64,000 nucleotides of DNA from Pseudomonas oryzihabitans. Its GTDB lineage: Bacteria; Pseudomonadota; Gammaproteobacteria; Pseudomonadales; Pseudomonadaceae. Position numbers and translations under genes: made by a program. Where the stretch lies: positions 124,001 through 188,000 of the forward strand of contig NZ_VDND01000005.1 of assembly GCF_007665395.1 (NCBI RefSeq), written 5' to 3'. Shown here piece after piece: positions 26,729 through 40,012 of the stretch; positions within the stretch are counted from its first letter, which is position 1, and each line of letters begins with the position of its first letter. Under the pieces are notes generated by a model, which saw nothing but the letters and a program-made list of their open reading frames with translations, had not been told where the DNA came from and ran no database searches.

Positions 26729-28030
26729 CTACTTAGCGATCTTGATCAGCTTGCCGTAATAGAAGCCGTCGTGGCCTTCCGCCTGGGGCAGCAACTGGCG
26801 GCCATGGGGCTGGGCGATTCCCCAGGGCGCGGGGATGTCCAGTTCGCGGGCACCCGGCGTGCGGGCGAGGAAGGCGGCCAGGTTGTCGCTGTTCTCTTCC
26901 GGCAGTACCGAGCAGGTGGCGTAGAGCAGGATGCCGCCTACTTCCAGCGTCGGCCAGAGGGCGTCGAGCAATTCGCCCTGTAGCTGCACCAGGGGCGGGA
27001 TGTCGGCGGCCTGGCGGGTCAGCTTGATGTCCGGATGGCGACGGATCACCCCGGTGGCGCTGCAGGGGGCGTCGAGCAGGATGCGCTGGAAGGGCGTGCC
27101 GTCCCACCAGTCGGCCACGGCGCGGCCATCGGCGGCCAGGGTACGGGCCGCAAGACCCAGGCGGGCGAGATTCTGCTCGACCCGCTGCAGCCGGCCGGCG
27201 TCGGCGTCCAGCGCCACCACCTTGGCCAGGCCCGGTTCCCGTTCCAGCAGGTGACAGGTCTTGCCGCCGGGCGCCGCACAGGCATCCAGCACCCGTTGCC
27301 CGGGCGCCAGCTCCAGCAGCTCGGCGGCCAGTTGGGCGGCTTCGTCCTGCACGCTCAGGCGCCCCGTGGCGAAGCCCGGCAGGGCGGTGACGTCCTGGGG
27401 CTGCAACAGGCGGATGCCGTCGGCGCTGAAGGTACAGGGCACCGCCGCGATGCCGGCGGCGGCCAGGTCGGCCAGGTAGGCGTCGCGACTACCCTGGCGC
27501 CGATTGACCCGGAGGATCAGCGGCGGGTGCAGGTTGTTGGCGCTGGCGATGGCTTCCCAGTGTTCCGGCCAGCGGGCCTTGAGCGCCTTCTGCAGCCAGC
27601 GCGGGTGGGCCAGGCGCGCCGCCGGGTCATGTTCCAGGGCCGGCAGCAGGCTGTCGTATTCACGCTGGGCGCGGCGCAGCACGGCGTTGAGCAGGCCCTT
27701 GGCCGAGGATTTCTTCAGCTTGTCGACGCAGTCCACCGTTTCGCCGATGGCGGCATGGGCCGGGATGCGGGTGTAGAACAGCTGGTAGAGACCGATCAGC
27801 AGCAGGGCTTCGAGATCCCGGTCGCCGGCCTTGAAGGGCTTCTGCAGCAGCTTGTCCGCCAGCAGCGACAGCCGCGGTTGCCAGCGCGCGGTACCGAAGG
27901 CCAGGTCCTGGGCCAGGGCGCGGTCGCGCGGCTCCACCTTGGCCAGTTGCTCGGGCAGGCTGCTGCCCAGGGAAGCGCGGCCGGCGAGTACCGCCGCCAG
28001 GGCGCGGGTTGCCGCCAGCCGGGGATTCAT
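26729..28030 (-). CDS. rsmB: 16S rRNA (cytosine967-C5)-methyltransferase
   Basis: RsmB (Sun/Fmu) makes m5C967 in 16S rRNA. The 433-residue protein starts [17 protein letters not shown], has an N-terminal NusB-like helical domain (about 1-140), then the Rossmann methyltransferase with [36 protein letters not shown] and [11 protein letters not shown], giving the two conserved cysteines of the m5C family. Its ATG overlaps the fmt stop by 4 bases. Confidence 0.97.
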   Translation of the reverse strand: MNPRLAATRALAAVLAGRASLGSSLPEQLAKVEPRDRALAQDLAFGTARWQPRLSLLADKLLQKPFKAGDRDLEALLLIGLYQLFYTRIPAHAAIGETVDCVDKLKKSSAKGLLNAVLRRAQREYDSLLPALEHDPAARLAHPRWLQKALKARWPEHWEAIASANNLHPPLILRVNRRQGSRDAYLADLAAAGIAAVPCTFSADGIRLLQPQDVTALPGFATGRLSVQDEAAQLAAELLELAPGQRVLDACAAPGGKTCHLLEREPGLAKVVALDADAGRLQRVEQNLARLGLAARTLAADGRAVADWWDGTPFQRILLDAPCSATGVIRRHPDIKLTRQAADIPPLVQLQGELLDALWPTLEVGGILLYATCSVLPEENSDNLAAFLARTPGARELDIPAPWGIAQPHGRQLLPQAEGHDGFYYGKLIKIAK

Positions 28031-28971
28031 AGGCCCAACACCTGGCCAGGGTTGAAGCGCTCGCGGCGGGCGTTGTAGAGATCGGCGAAGCCCAGCGGCT
28101 TGCCACCCGGCAGCTGCAGCCGGGTCAGGCGCAGCGCGCCCTCGCCGCAGGCCACCAGCAGGCCGGAGCGATCGGCATCCAGCACCATGCCCGGGATGCC
28201 CTGCCCGTCGGCCAGTTCGGCGGCCCAGACCTTGAGCGGTTCGCCGGCCAGGGCGGTGTGGCACAACGGCCAGGGATCGAAGGCGCGGATGCGCCGCTCC
28301 AGCTCCACGGCGGGACGTTCCCAGTCCAGCCGGGCCTCGTCCTTGTTCAGCTTGTGGGCGTAGGTGGCCAGGTCATCGTCCTGGACTTCGCCCACCAGGC
28401 TGCCATCGGCCAGACCAGGCAGGGCCTCGACGACCGCGGCGGCGCCCAGCGCGGCCAGGCGGTCGTGCAGGCTGCCGCCGGTGTCCTCGGCGCCGAGCGC
28501 CGTCGTCACCTTGCTCAGCATCGGCCCGGTATCCAGGCCGGCTTCCATGCGCATCACGGTGACCCCGGATTCGGCATCGCCGGCCTCCAGGGCGCGCTGG
28601 ATGGGCGCCGCGCCGCGCCAGCGCGGCAGCAGCGAGGCGTGGCTGTTGATGCAACCCAGGCGCGGGATGTCCAGCACCGCCTGGGGCAGGATCAGCCCGT
28701 AGGCGACGACCACCAGCAGGTCGGGCTCCAGCGCCGCCAGGGTGGCCTGGGCCGCGGGATCGCGCAGGGTCGGCGGCTGTTCGACGGGGATGCCATGGGC
28801 CAGCGCCAGCTGCTTGACCGGACTCATGGCCAGCTTCTGGCCACGCCCGGCGGGGCGATCCGGCTGGGTATAGACGGCGGCGATGGGATAGCCGGCGCTG
28901 ATCAGCGCCTGCAGGTGCACGGCGGCGAATTCCGGGGTTCCGGCGAAGACGAGGCGAAGGGATCTGGACAT
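28027..28971 (-). CDS. fmt: Methionyl-tRNA formyltransferase
   Basis: Formylates initiator Met-tRNA with 10-formyl-tetrahydrofolate. The 314-residue protein begins [20 protein letters not shown] and has the active-site segment [20 protein letters not shown], with LDTGPML later. It is part of def-fmt-rsmB, the standard group; def ends 58 bases upstream, and rsmB overlaps its stop. Confidence 0.97.
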   Translation of the reverse strand: MSRSLRLVFAGTPEFAAVHLQALISAGYPIAAVYTQPDRPAGRGQKLAMSPVKQLALAHGIPVEQPPTLRDPAAQATLAALEPDLLVVVAYGLILPQAVLDIPRLGCINSHASLLPRWRGAAPIQRALEAGDAESGVTVMRMEAGLDTGPMLSKVTTALGAEDTGGSLHDRLAALGAAAVVEALPGLADGSLVGEVQDDDLATYAHKLNKDEARLDWERPAVELERRIRAFDPWPLCHTALAGEPLKVWAAELADGQGIPGMVLDADRSGLLVACGEGALRLTRLQLPGGKPLGFADLYNARRERFNPGQVLGL

Positions 28972-29029
28972 GGCGGACCTGGCGGAAAGGGCGAGCGGCG
29001 GACGCCGGTCATGCCGTCCGCCAGGGCGA

Positions 29030-29536
29030 TCAGGCCTTGTGGCGCTGCTGCTTTTCGAGTTTCTTCTTGATGCGATCGCGCTTGAGCGGCGACAGATAGT
29101 CGACGAACAGCTTGCCGTCGAGGTGATCGATCTCGTGCTGGATGCACACCGCCAGCAGGCCGTCGCACTCCAGTTCGAAGGGCTGGCCGTCGCGATCCAG
29201 GGCTTTCACCCGGACCCGCTCGGGGCGGCAGACCTTCTCGTAGAAGCCGGGGATCGACAGGCAGCCTTCCTGGTACTCGCCCAATTCCTGGGTGAGCGGC
29301 TCGGCTTCCGGGTTGATGAAGACCAGCGGCTCGCTCTTGTCTTCACTGACGTCGATCACCACCAGGCGCCGGTGGACATTGACCTGGGTGGCCGCCAGGC
29401 CGATGCCGGGCGCCTCGTACATGGTCTCGAACATGTCGTCGATGGTCTGGCGCAGGGCGTCGTCGACCGTGTCGATGGGCTTGGCGACGGTGCGCAGGCG
29501 GGGATCGGGAAATTCGAGGATGTCTAGGATCGCCAT
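29030..29536 (-). CDS. def: Peptide deformylase
   Basis: Removes the formyl group from nascent proteins. The 168-residue metalloenzyme has the three motifs [15 protein letters not shown] (metal ligand Cys92) and HEIDH (His134, catalytic Glu135, His138). Start ATG at 29536 ([15 protein letters not shown]) is conserved. It is divergent from tsaP across 233 bases. Confidence 0.98.
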   Translation of the reverse strand: MAILDILEFPDPRLRTVAKPIDTVDDALRQTIDDMFETMYEAPGIGLAATQVNVHRRLVVIDVSEDKSEPLVFINPEAEPLTQELGEYQEGCLSIPGFYEKVCRPERVRVKALDRDGQPFELECDGLLAVCIQHEIDHLDGKLFVDYLSPLKRDRIKKKLEKQQRHKA

Positions 29537-29769
29537 GGCGTTGAGGGCACTTGTGGAATACAGTCAAGGGGCGCTGCTAAGATGCCGCAGCGTTGTATCC
29601 ACCCGACGCGGAGCAGCTCCGGAGGGTGGATGAGGTCGGTCGACGGGGATGAGCGCCTGCGCTGCCTGGTGCCGACGAACGTGGCGATCAGGGCACGACT
29701 TGGGGCGACTCCCCCGACGTTCGCGTGAAGACGGTTCTTCAAGGCTAAGAGTGTAAAGGGATTCGGCGC

Positions 29770-30801
29770 ATGAGGAAATCTTTGTTCGCCCTGCTGCTGG
29801 TCGCAGCGGGCGCCCTGCAGTCGGCGTACGCGGCGGTCACCCTGCGCCAGGATCACCCGGAAAGCTACACGGTGGTCCGCGGCGATACCCTCTGGGACAT
29901 CTCCGCCAAATTCCTCAGCAAGCCCTGGGAATGGCCGGAGATCTGGCAGGCCAATCCGCAGATCAAGAATCCCCACCTCATCTATCCCGGCGACACCCTG
30001 GTGCTGAGCTACGTCGATGGCCGGCCGCGGCTGCAGCTCAACCGCGGCGCCTCGCGCGGCACGGTCAAGCTGTCGCCCACGGTGCGCAGCACGCCCATCG
30101 CCGAGGCCATCCCGGCCATTCCGCTGGAGGCGGTCAACAGCTTCCTGCTGCAGAACCGCGCCATCGATTCGGCCGAACAGTTCCAGGCGGCGCCCTATGT
30201 GGTGGCCGGCAACGCCGAGCGCGTGGTGAGCGGCGCCGGCGATCGCATCTATGTGCGCGGCAAGCTGCAGCCGGGCGTCTCGGCCTTCGGGATCTATCGT
30301 CAGGGCAAGACCTACGTCGATCCCAAGACCGGCGCCTTCCTCGGCATCAATGGCGACTTCATCGGCAGCGCCGACCTGGTCGCCCAGGAAGGCGACATCG
30401 CTACCCTGCGCCTGACCCGCACCACCCAGGAGGTCCGCCTGGGCGACCGGCTGTTCCCCACCGAGGAGCGGCTGGTGAATTCCACCTTCATGCCCAGCGC
30501 GCCGGCCCGGGACCTCAACGGCCTGATCCTCGACGTGCCCCGGGGTATCACCCAGGTTGGCCAGTTCGACGTGGTCACCCTCAACAAGGGCGCCCGCGAC
30601 GGCCTGACCGAAGGCAATGTGCTGGCGGTGTACAAGACCGGCGAGACGGTGCGCGATCGCATCACCGGCGAGCTGGTGAAGATCCCCGACGAGCGCGCCG
30701 GGCTGCTGATGGTCTTTCGCACCTACGACAAGATCAGCTACGGCCTGATCCTGACCGCTACCCGCCAGCTGGCGATCATGGACAAGGTGCGCAACCCCTA
30801 A
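29770..30801 (+). CDS. tsaP: LysM peptidoglycan-binding protein, TsaP-like
   Basis: A 343-residue exported protein with signal peptide (MRKSLFALLLVAAGALQSAYA) and a LysM domain at about residues 34-82 (VVRGDTLWDISAKFL ... IYPGDTLVLSY), followed by a large conserved domain. The gene at this place upstream of dprA in P. aeruginosa (PA0020) encodes TsaP, which anchors the type IV pilus secretin to peptidoglycan. The assignment rests on domain order and synteny. A perfect 8-bp hairpin (30814-30832) lies between its stop and dprA. Confidence 0.85.
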   Translation: MRKSLFALLLVAAGALQSAYAAVTLRQDHPESYTVVRGDTLWDISAKFLSKPWEWPEIWQANPQIKNPHLIYPGDTLVLSYVDGRPRLQLNRGASRGTVKLSPTVRSTPIAEAIPAIPLEAVNSFLLQNRAIDSAEQFQAAPYVVAGNAERVVSGAGDRIYVRGKLQPGVSAFGIYRQGKTYVDPKTGAFLGINGDFIGSADLVAQEGDIATLRLTRTTQEVRLGDRLFPTEERLVNSTFMPSAPARDLNGLILDVPRGITQVGQFDVVTLNKGARDGLTEGNVLAVYKTGETVRDRITGELVKIPDERAGLLMVFRTYDKISYGLILTATRQLAIMDKVRNP

Positions 30802-30855
30802 CCTCCCCTCCCAGGTCGCCAGGATGGCGACCGGCCACGCGCAAGGACGATCGTC

Positions 30856-31941
30856 ATGGCCAGCCTCTCTCCCGCCGAGCAGGAAGCTCGGCTCCGCCTG
30901 CATGCCCTGCCGGAAATCGGCGGCCAACGCCAGCGCCTGTTGCTGGATGCCTTTGGCAGCGCCGCCGCGGCGCTGAGTGCGCCCGCGTCCGCCTGGCGCG
31001 CGCTGCGACTGCCGGCGGTGGCCGCCGATGCCCGGCGCAGCGCCGAGACCCGCGAGCGCGCTGCCCGGGCCCTGGCCTGGCTGGATGGGCCCGAGCGCTA
31101 CCTGCTCTGCCTGGGTGACGACCGCTATCCGGCCCTGCTGGCCGAGATCGCCGATCCGCCCCCGCTGCTCTTCGTCGAAGGCCGGGCCGAGTTGCTCGAG
31201 CGGCCCCAGCTGGCCCTGGTCGGCAGCCGCCAGGCCAGCGCCCAGGGCCTGGACAATGCCCGGCGCTTCGCCCACAGCCTGGCGGCGGCCGGTTTCTGCG
31301 TGACCAGCGGCCTGGCGCTGGGTATCGATGGCGCGGCGCACCAGGGCGCGCTGGATGCCGGCTGCGGCACGGTCGCCGTGCTGGGCACCGGCTTGCTGCA
31401 CCTCTATCCCCGGCGCCACCTGGGCCTGGCCCGGCGCCTGCTCGCGGAAGGCGGGGCGCTGGTCTCCGAGTTGCCGCTGGACTGCACGCCCCAGGCGGCC
31501 AACTTCCCGCGGCGCAACCGGATCATCAGCGGCCTCAGCCTGGGTACCCTGGTGGTGGAGGCCAGCCCGTCCAGCGGCTCGCTGATCACCGCCCGGCTGG
31601 CCGCCGAGCAGGGTCGCGAGGTGTTCGCCCTCCCCGGCTCCATCCATCATCCGGGCGCCCGGGGCTGTCACCAGCTGATCCGTGAGGGCGCCCAGCTGGT
31701 GGAGAGCGTGGAGCACATCCTCGAAGCCCTGCAGGGCTGGCGTAGCCTGCCGGCGCCGCCCGCCTTCGCTCCCGGGGAAGACGATCCCTTGCTGCGGCAT
31801 CTGGCTGCCGGTCCGCTCAACAGCGAGGAATTGGCCCAGCTCAGCGGCCAGCCGCTGCCCGAGGTGCTGGCGCGCCTGACCGACCTGGAGCTGGAGGGCC
31901 GGGTGGCCGCGCGGCAGGGCAGCTGGAGTCGTCTCGGGTAG
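30856..31941 (+). CDS. dprA: DNA-processing protein DprA
   Basis: DprA protects incoming single-stranded DNA and loads RecA during natural transformation. The 361-residue protein has the Rossmann-type motifs [29 protein letters not shown] and [13 protein letters not shown], and a C-terminal winged-helix region ([27 protein letters not shown], split over about residues 315-345). The start ATG at 30856 follows AAGGACG. The neighbours tsaP and tsaC are its normal companions. Confidence 0.95.
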   Translation: MASLSPAEQEARLRLHALPEIGGQRQRLLLDAFGSAAAALSAPASAWRALRLPAVAADARRSAETRERAARALAWLDGPERYLLCLGDDRYPALLAEIADPPPLLFVEGRAELLERPQLALVGSRQASAQGLDNARRFAHSLAAAGFCVTSGLALGIDGAAHQGALDAGCGTVAVLGTGLLHLYPRRHLGLARRLLAEGGALVSELPLDCTPQAANFPRRNRIISGLSLGTLVVEASPSSGSLITARLAAEQGREVFALPGSIHHPGARGCHQLIREGAQLVESVEHILEALQGWRSLPAPPAFAPGEDDPLLRHLAAGPLNSEELAQLSGQPLPEVLARLTDLELEGRVAARQGSWSRLG

Positions 31942-32005
31942 GAGTGGACGACTGGCATCGGCCACCGGCTCGGGTAGACTTCAGGGATTTACCGGAGGCA
32001 AGGCG

Positions 32006-32560
32006 ATGCACAACAGCTGGCAGGTGCGACAGGCGGCGCGGATCGTACGCGAGGGGGGCGTGCTGGCCTATCCCACCGAGGCCGTCTGGGGCCTGGGCTG
32101 CGATCCCTGGGACCAGGCCGCGGTCTATCGCCTGCTGACGCTCAAGCGGCGGCCGATGGAAAAGGGCCTGATCCTGGTCGCCGACAACATCCGCCAGTTC
32201 GACTTCCTGCTCCACGACCTGCCGGAAGAGGCCCTGGCCAAGCTGGCCAGCACCTGGCCAGGCCCGAATACCTGGCTGGTACCCCACCACAACCGCCTGC
32301 CCGGCTGGGTCACCGGCGCCCACGCCACCGTAGCGCTGCGGGTGTCCGAGCATCCGCTGGTGGGTGAGCTCTGCGCCCTCACCGGCCCGCTGATCTCCAC
32401 CTCGGCCAACCCGGCCGGCCGGCCGGCCGCGCGGACACGGCTGAGGGTCCAGCAATACTTCCCGGGCGGCCTGGACGGCATCCTCACGGGCGAACTGGGC
32501 GGGCGCAAGAATCCCAGCGTGATCCGCGACCTGGTGACCGGCAAGGTGTTTCGTCCCTGA
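32006..32560 (+). CDS. tsaC: Threonylcarbamoyl-AMP synthase
   Basis: TsaC (YrdC/RimN) makes threonylcarbamoyl-AMP for the t6A37 modification of ANN-decoding tRNAs. The 184-residue single-domain protein has the N-terminal [13 protein letters not shown] and [15 protein letters not shown] motifs that bind ATP and carbonate, and [17 protein letters not shown] near the C-terminus. A GGAGG sits well placed before the ATG. It converges on the hybrid kinase gene with a 2-base gap. Confidence 0.95.
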   Translation: MHNSWQVRQAARIVREGGVLAYPTEAVWGLGCDPWDQAAVYRLLTLKRRPMEKGLILVADNIRQFDFLLHDLPEEALAKLASTWPGPNTWLVPHHNRLPGWVTGAHATVALRVSEHPLVGELCALTGPLISTSANPAGRPAARTRLRVQQYFPGGLDGILTGELGGRKNPSVIRDLVTGKVFRP

Positions 32561-32562
32561 TC

Positions 32563-35500
32563 TCAGTCCAGCAACTGGCGCAGTAGCCGCGCCAGCGCAT
32601 CGATCTGGAACGGCTTGGCCAGCGAGGGCTCGCCGTTAGGGGTCGGGCGCTCGGCGTGGCCGCTGACGAACAGCACCGGCAGCCCCGGCCAGCGCTCGCG
32701 CAGGCGCTCCGCCAGCTCGGCGCCATCGAGATCCGGCAGGCCGAGGTCGGTGATCAGCAGATCACAGGGCAGGTCGCCTTCGACCAGGGTCAGCGCCGCC
32801 GAGGCGCTGGCGGCGGTGCGCACGCGATAGCCCAGCTCGGTGAGCATCTCGCGCAGCAGCAGCCGTACCGAGACATCGTCTTCCACCAGCAGCAGCCGTT
32901 CGCCGCGGCTCTGGGCGATGGCCGCCTGAGGCGCCGTGGCCGTGGCGGGCGATTCGGGCTGGGCGCAGGGTAGCCACAGGCTGACCCTCGTCCCCGTGCC
33001 CGGTGCGCTTTCCAGGGTGACATGGCCACCCGACTGCTTGATGAAGCCATAGAGCATCGACAGGCCCAGGCCGGTGCCCTGGCCGATGGGCTTGGTGGTG
33101 AAGAAGGGATCGAAGGCGCGATCCACTACCTCGGCCGGCATGCCGCTGCCGGTATCGGCGATGGTCAGGCGGACGTAGTCGCCGGGTGGCAATTCGTGTT
33201 CGGCGGCCAGGTCGGTGAGGCGATCGAGACCGGTTTCCAGGGTCAGGCGGCCGCCGTCGGGCATGGCGTCGCGGGCGTTGATCACCAGGTTCAGCAGGGC
33301 GTTCTCCAGCTGGTTGGTGTCGGTACGGGCCGGGGGTAGCTGGGGGCCGAGACGACTGCGCAGGGTGATCCGCTCGCCGAGGGTGCGCTGGAACAGTTCT
33401 TCCAGCGACAGGATCAACTCGTTCACGTCCACCGGGCGCGGGTCAAGGGTCTGCCGGCGGGCGAAGGCCAGCAGCCGATGGGTCAGGGCGGCGGCGCGGG
33501 TGGCGGACTGCTCGGCGGTATCCAGGTAGCGTTGCAGGTTGTCATGGCGACCCTGGTCCAGGCGCCGGCGGAGCAATTCCAGCGAGCCGCTGATACCGGT
33601 GAGCAGATTGTTGAAGTCATGGGCGATGCCGCCGGTGAGATGGCCGATGGCTTCCATCTTCTGCGCCTGGCGCAGCGCCGCTTCGGCGTTTTGCAGGGCG
33701 AGGGCGGCCTCGTGCTCGACGGTGATGTCGCGGCCGAACACATAGATGCGGCCATCGTGATCGGCGGTGGCCTTCCACATCATGTGGCGCCACTGGCCGC
33801 TGCGGGTACGCAGGCGCCCGGGCAGGTCGCTGATAACCTCACCATGGCGCAGCGCGGCCAGGCGGGGAAATACCGGGAGATCCTCGGGGTGTTCCAGCGA
33901 GGTGGGCGGCTGATGGCGCAATTCCTCGTCGTCCCAGCCCAGGGTGCGGCTCCAGGCCGGGTTGCGGCTGAGCCAGCGCTGGCCCTGGATCACCCCGAGC
34001 AGGTCGTCGGCCACCCGCCACATGCGGTCGCGCTCGACGGTGCGTTCGTGCACGCGCTGTTCGAGCAGCTCGGCCAGCCGCCGCAGGCGATGCTCGGCCA
34101 TGCGGATCTCGCTGACGTCGGTGTGGACCCCGACCCATTCGCAGACCACGCCGTTCTCGCGGATCGGCAGGGCCCGCACGCTGAAGGTGCGCCACTGGCC
34201 GTCGCGGCAGCGCAGCCGATGTTCGTCGTGGAAATTCACCTGCTGCTGCACGGCCAGGCGCCAGCGGCGCAGGGAGCGCGACGCATCCTCGGGATGCAGG
34301 GCGTCGGCCCAGCCCTCCCGCTGGTATTGGGCGCAGCTCTGGCCGGTGAGGGCACTCCAGGCGGGCTGTTCGCCCAGCAGATGGCCCTGGGCGTTGGTGG
34401 TCCAGACCACCCCCTGGACCGCTTCCACGGCGTTGCGAAAACGCTGGTTGGACAGGTGCAGCGCCGCCTCGGCCTGCTTGCGCTGGGTGAGGTCGACCAC
34501 CACCAGGCTCACCGACAGCTCCTGGCCGAGTTCCGATTGCAGCGGTGACCCGTGCAGGCTGACCCAGACCACCGAACCGTCGGGCCGCAGGAAGCGCTGG
34601 TCCAGCTTGAAGCTGTCACCCCGGTCGCGCAGGGTCGCCAGGCTGCGTTCCAGCGCCGCCCGGTCGTCGGCATGGGTCTGGGCCTGCAGACTCTGCTCCA
34701 GCACCCCGACCTCGTTGCGGCCGAGCAATTCGCAATAGCGGCGGTTGGCGAGCAGGATACGGCCGCAGGCGTCGGTCTGGCAGATACCGACGGCGGCCTG
34801 GTTGATCAGGCTGGCCAGGCGTGCGCTGTGCTCGCGCAGGGCATTCTCGGCGTCCACCCGTTGCTGGACGTCGTCGAACAGGGTGACCGAGGCGATGACC
34901 TCGCCCCGGGCGGAGCGCACCGGCGCGCTGGACACCTCCAGCAGCCGGATGCTGCCGTCGGGACGACGGTAGCGCATCAGCTCGGGAGGCACCGCCTGGC
35001 CACTGCGCAGCACCCGGACCGTGGGATAGTCGTCCACCGCATAGGGCTGGCCATTGGCGTGCAGGGCGCCGATGGCCTGGTAGCGCTCGTCCAGGGTCTC
35101 CCCTTCCGGGCACTTGCCCAGCAGGACGTCGACGCGGTCATTGAGCATCACCGCCTTCTCGCTGCCCGCTTCGGTGATGGAGATTCCCAGCGGCGCCTGT
35201 TGCAGCACGCTGGCCAGCAGGCCCTGTTCCAGCGACAGGCGCTGTTCGAGGTGCTGCAGCTGATCGCGCTGGCGCTGGCGCTCCAGCAGCGTGCCGAGCA
35301 GCAGGGCCAAGGGCTCCAGTAGCAGGCGGGTGTCGGCATCGCCAGCCGGCGCGCTCAGCTGCAGATAGCCCAGTGGCTGGGCCGGCGGGCCGAGGGGGAT
35401 GAGGGACGCAGCGGCGGCCGGATCGCCGCCGTCGGTAGCCCCCAGCACCCGCGCCTGGGGATCGTTGGCGAGGTCGCGCAGGGCCTGGGTGGCGCACAGG

Positions 35501-35949
35501 CGCAAGGCGCCGAGGTCGGTCGTGCCGCTCAGCCGGCGCGACCATTCGCCCAGCGCCTGCAGGCGCTGGGGCAGGTCCCGCTCGGCGCTGCGCCGGGCGG
35601 CGAAGCGCGTCCGGGTCGCGGGCGCCTGCCAGACGTGCAACAACCAGCCCACCGCGACCTCGCCGCGGCGCAAGGGAACCAGGTGCAGGTCGAGGCGCAC
35701 CAGCTGACCATCGCGGTGCCGCAAGCCCTGGGTCTGACAGCGCTCCAGCGCGGCCAGCCACTGGTCGGCGGGAGGTTCGGGTACCAGCAGGCCGACGATG
35801 GATTCGCCGAGCTTGTCCTGCGGCGTCCAGCCGAGCAGCCGCGCGACGGCCGGACACCACTGCCCGATCCGCCCCTCGGCGGTCAGGGTGATCAGCGCCG
35901 TGTGGGTGGCGGTGTCGAGCAGGCTGGCGAGGGGGCTGGAAATAGGCAT
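32563..35949 (-). CDS. Multi-PAS hybrid sensor histidine kinase
   Basis: An 1128-residue cytosolic kinase with no membrane helix. Visible order: PAS (about 10-110), a degenerate GAF-like segment (130-245), PAS (250-365), PAS (378-492), PAS (503-620), PAS (640-745), HisKA with the phospho-accepting His777 in AHDFNNLL, an HATPase with the N, G1 and G2 boxes ([23 protein letters not shown]) to about 995, and a C-terminal receiver (1018-1128) with Asp1068 and Lys1112. The H-box type AHDFNNLL is that of kinases with fused receivers. No response regulator or phosphotransfer gene is adjacent. Its signal is unknown; PAS domains suggest redox, light or small molecules. Confidence 0.92.
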   Translation of the reverse strand: MPISSPLASLLDTATHTALITLTAEGRIGQWCPAVARLLGWTPQDKLGESIVGLLVPEPPADQWLAALERCQTQGLRHRDGQLVRLDLHLVPLRRGEVAVGWLLHVWQAPATRTRFAARRSAERDLPQRLQALGEWSRRLSGTTDLGALRLCATQALRDLANDPQARVLGATDGGDPAAAASLIPLGPPAQPLGYLQLSAPAGDADTRLLLEPLALLLGTLLERQRQRDQLQHLEQRLSLEQGLLASVLQQAPLGISITEAGSEKAVMLNDRVDVLLGKCPEGETLDERYQAIGALHANGQPYAVDDYPTVRVLRSGQAVPPELMRYRRPDGSIRLLEVSSAPVRSARGEVIASVTLFDDVQQRVDAENALREHSARLASLINQAAVGICQTDACGRILLANRRYCELLGRNEVGVLEQSLQAQTHADDRAALERSLATLRDRGDSFKLDQRFLRPDGSVVWVSLHGSPLQSELGQELSVSLVVVDLTQRKQAEAALHLSNQRFRNAVEAVQGVVWTTNAQGHLLGEQPAWSALTGQSCAQYQREGWADALHPEDASRSLRRWRLAVQQQVNFHDEHRLRCRDGQWRTFSVRALPIRENGVVCEWVGVHTDVSEIRMAEHRLRRLAELLEQRVHERTVERDRMWRVADDLLGVIQGQRWLSRNPAWSRTLGWDDEELRHQPPTSLEHPEDLPVFPRLAALRHGEVISDLPGRLRTRSGQWRHMMWKATADHDGRIYVFGRDITVEHEAALALQNAEAALRQAQKMEAIGHLTGGIAHDFNNLLTGISGSLELLRRRLDQGRHDNLQRYLDTAEQSATRAAALTHRLLAFARRQTLDPRPVDVNELILSLEELFQRTLGERITLRSRLGPQLPPARTDTNQLENALLNLVINARDAMPDGGRLTLETGLDRLTDLAAEHELPPGDYVRLTIADTGSGMPAEVVDRAFDPFFTTKPIGQGTGLGLSMLYGFIKQSGGHVTLESAPGTGTRVSLWLPCAQPESPATATAPQAAIAQSRGERLLLVEDDVSVRLLLREMLTELGYRVRTAASASAALTLVEGDLPCDLLITDLGLPDLDGAELAERLRERWPGLPVLFVSGHAERPTPNGEPSLAKPFQIDALARLLRQLLD

Positions 35950-36108
35950 GGCGAGGGCAGCGATCCGGCCGATTCTTGGAAGGACGCCGGGCCCATAAGG
36001 CCTCGGCTGTCCGAGATAGACCGGCGTTTACCCTCGTCGTGCCGCCTTGCTTGAGGAAACTTAATGGCCGTCACGATTTCGCCGAGGCAGCGGGCCAGAC
36101 GCCGCCCC

Positions 36109-38135
<2,027 letters not shown>

Positions 38136-38139
38136 CCCC

Positions 38140-38955
38140 ATGGATCGCTATGCCGTCTTCGGCAACCCCATCGCCCACAGCAAGTCGCCGCTGATCCACA
38201 GCCTGTTCGCCGACCAGACCGGCCAGCGACTGCACTACGGACCGCTGCTGGCACCGCTGGACGGCTTCAGCGAAAGCGCACGCAGCTTCTTCCAGAGCGG
38301 GCTGGGCGCCAACGTCACGGTGCCCTTCAAGGAAGAGGCCTACCAGCTATGCGACGAACTCACCCCCCGCGCGCGTCGTGCCGGGGCGGTGAATACCCTG
38401 AAGCGCCAGGCCAACGGCCGCCTGCTTGGCGACAACACCGACGGCGCCGGCCTGGTGCGGGATCTCACCGTCAACGCCGGCCTGCAGCTGACCGGCCGGC
38501 GCGTCCTGGTGCTGGGCGCCGGCGGTGCGGTGCGTGGCGTCCTGGAGCCGCTGCTGGCCTGCAACCCGGGCCAGCTGGTGCTGGCCAACCGGACCGAACT
38601 CAAGGCGCTGCAACTGGCGCGGGAATTCGCCGAGCTGGGCACCATCGAGGTGGCGGCTTTCTCCACCCTGCGCGAGTCCTTCGACGTCATCATCAACGGT
38701 ACCTCCGCCAGCCTCGGCGGCAGTCGCCCGCCGCTGTCGGAGGCGGTGATCGGTCCCCAGACGGTGACCTACGACATGATGTACGGCAAGGACCTCACCC
38801 CCTTCAATCGCTGGGCCCTGGACGAGGGTGCCTTCCACAGCCTCGACGGCCTGGGGATGCTGGTGGAACAGGCCGCCGAGGCCTTCGAACTCTGGCGCGG
38901 CGTCCGTCCGGACAGCGCGCCGGTGCTGGCGGAATTGCGCCGGCAGCTGGGCTAG
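38140..38955 (+). CDS. aroE: Shikimate dehydrogenase (NADP+)
   Basis: Reduces 3-dehydroshikimate in aromatic amino-acid synthesis. The 271-residue protein has the substrate-binding SKSPLIH segment, catalytic Lys64 in [10 protein letters not shown] and Asp101 in GDNTDGAG, and the dinucleotide loop [12 protein letters not shown]. It begins four bases after the hemF stop. Confidence 0.97.
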   Translation: MDRYAVFGNPIAHSKSPLIHSLFADQTGQRLHYGPLLAPLDGFSESARSFFQSGLGANVTVPFKEEAYQLCDELTPRARRAGAVNTLKRQANGRLLGDNTDGAGLVRDLTVNAGLQLTGRRVLVLGAGGAVRGVLEPLLACNPGQLVLANRTELKALQLAREFAELGTIEVAAFSTLRESFDVIINGTSASLGGSRPPLSEAVIGPQTVTYDMMYGKDLTPFNRWALDEGAFHSLDGLGMLVEQAAEAFELWRGVRPDSAPVLAELRRQLG

Positions 38956-38962
38956 GTCCGCA

Positions 38963-38999
38963 ACGCTGTTGGGCTTCGCTGCGCTCAGCGCCAACCTAC
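38963..38999. repeat. GTTGGGCTTCG-type dispersed repeat, copy after aroE
   Basis: GCTGTTGGGCTTCGCTGCG continues to CAGCGCCAACCTACG. It is repeated almost exactly at 39325-39360, and inverted relatives occur at 39373-39411 and 24143-24173. Confidence 0.7.
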
Positions 39000-39099
39000 G
39001 GAGGCCGCGTAGTACGGCGCTATCGCGCCATGTGCTGGGTATAACAGTTGATCGCGATCGGGTCGGAGATGCGGGAAGTGACCATCCGCTCGGATAGCC

Positions 39100-39310
39100 T
39101 CTCTCCCCTTAGGAGAAGGTTGGGGTGAGGGCGCGCGCCGCGCAACGAAGTCACGCGTGGAAAAGGCTGCGCCGTTTTCCAGGCTACGGCTCGGGAGATG
39201 GCTACCTGCTCTGCTAGCCCCCTCTCCCCTTGGGAGAGGGTTGGGGTGAGGGCGTGCCCTGCGCAACGAGGTCACCCGTGGAAAAGGCTGCACCGTTTTC
39301 CACGCTACGG
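39100..39310. repeat. Imperfect direct repeat of about 90 bases
   Basis: Copies at 39100-39189 and 39221-39310 share CTCTCCCCTT, GGTTGGGGTGAGGGCG, GCGCAACGA-GTCAC and GTGGAAAAGGCTG, ending in GCTACGG. The head (CCCCTCTCCCCTTGGGAGAGGG) is self-complementary. Period about 121 bases. Confidence 0.8.
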
Positions 39311-39324
39311 CGCTAGGTCCGCGA

Positions 39325-39411
39325 TGCTGTTGGGCTTCGCTGCGCTCAGCGCCAACCTACGGGAGCCGCGTTGTAGGTTGGGTTGAGGCAGCTCCCTCGC
39401 CGAAGCCCAAT
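39325..39411. repeat. GTTGGGCTTCG-type inverted repeat pair
   Basis: The unit at 39325-39360 is followed by an inverted relative (GTAGGTTGGGTTGAGGC ... CGAAGCCCAATGGG, about 39373-39411). Together they could form a long hairpin next to the end of the carbonic-anhydrase gene. Confidence 0.65.
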
Positions 39412-39432
39412 GGGTACGGCAATAGGCGCCTG

Positions 39433-39984
39433 TTACGCCCCCTCCTCCCCATACCCCTCGGCCCGGTGCTGGTCCTTGAGCTTCACGTAGTTGCCGGCGC
39501 TGTAGCTGAAGAAGGCGCGTTCCTTTTCCTCCAGCGGGCGGATCTGCTTGACCGGGCGGCCGACGTAGAGGTGGCCGCCTTCCAGCCGCTTGCCCGGCGG
39601 GACCAGGCTGCCGGCGCCGATCACCACCTCGTCTTCCACCACCGCGCCATCCATGACGATGCTGCCCATGCCCACCAGTACCCGGTCGCCAATCGTGCAG
39701 CCGTGCAGGGTCACCTGGTGGCCGACGGTGACGTCGCTGCCGATCAGCAAGGGATAGCCCTCCGGATTGAAGGGTCCGGCGTGGGTGATGTGCAGCACGC
39801 TGCCGTCCTGGATGCTGGTGCGGGCGCCGATGCGGATGAGATGCATGTCGCCGCGGATCACCGTCAGCGGCCATACCGAGCTGTCCGCGCCGAGCTCGAC
39901 CTCGCCGATCACCACGGCGGTGGCGTCGACGAAGACGCGTTCGCCCAGTTGCGGGGTCTTACCCTGGAAGGTCCTTATGGTCAC
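39433..39984 (-). CDS. Gamma-class carbonic anhydrase family protein
   Basis: A 183-residue left-handed beta-helix protein with hexapeptide repeats (for example IGSDVTVGHQVTLHGCTIGDRVLVGMG). His residues in HITHAG and VGHQVTLHG match the three Zn ligands of the gamma-CA/YrdA family. The start is GTG at 39984 (MTIRTFQGKTPQLGERVFVD). It is divergent from prlC, the same arrangement as PA0066-PA0067. Enzymatic activity is not certain, since several YrdA-type proteins are inactive. Confidence 0.9.
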   Translation of the reverse strand: MTIRTFQGKTPQLGERVFVDATAVVIGEVELGADSSVWPLTVIRGDMHLIRIGARTSIQDGSVLHITHAGPFNPEGYPLLIGSDVTVGHQVTLHGCTIGDRVLVGMGSIVMDGAVVEDEVVIGAGSLVPPGKRLEGGHLYVGRPVKQIRPLEEKERAFFSYSAGNYVKLKDQHRAEGYGEEGA

Positions 39985-40012
39985 GATAGATACCTTTTCT
40001 CGTCGGAAGGGT

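Larger units (their letters stand above)
38956..39432. other. aroE to gamma-carbonic-anhydrase gap filled with repeats
   Basis: This 477-base convergent gap holds no gene. It is a mosaic of repeated DNA: GTTGGGCTTCG-type units at both ends and an internal direct duplication of about 90 bases (see separate entry). Confidence 0.7.

Noticed and set aside
39100..39310. CRISPR-like direct repeats
   Set aside because: Only two imperfect copies of about 90 bases without short uniform repeats, spacers or cas genes.
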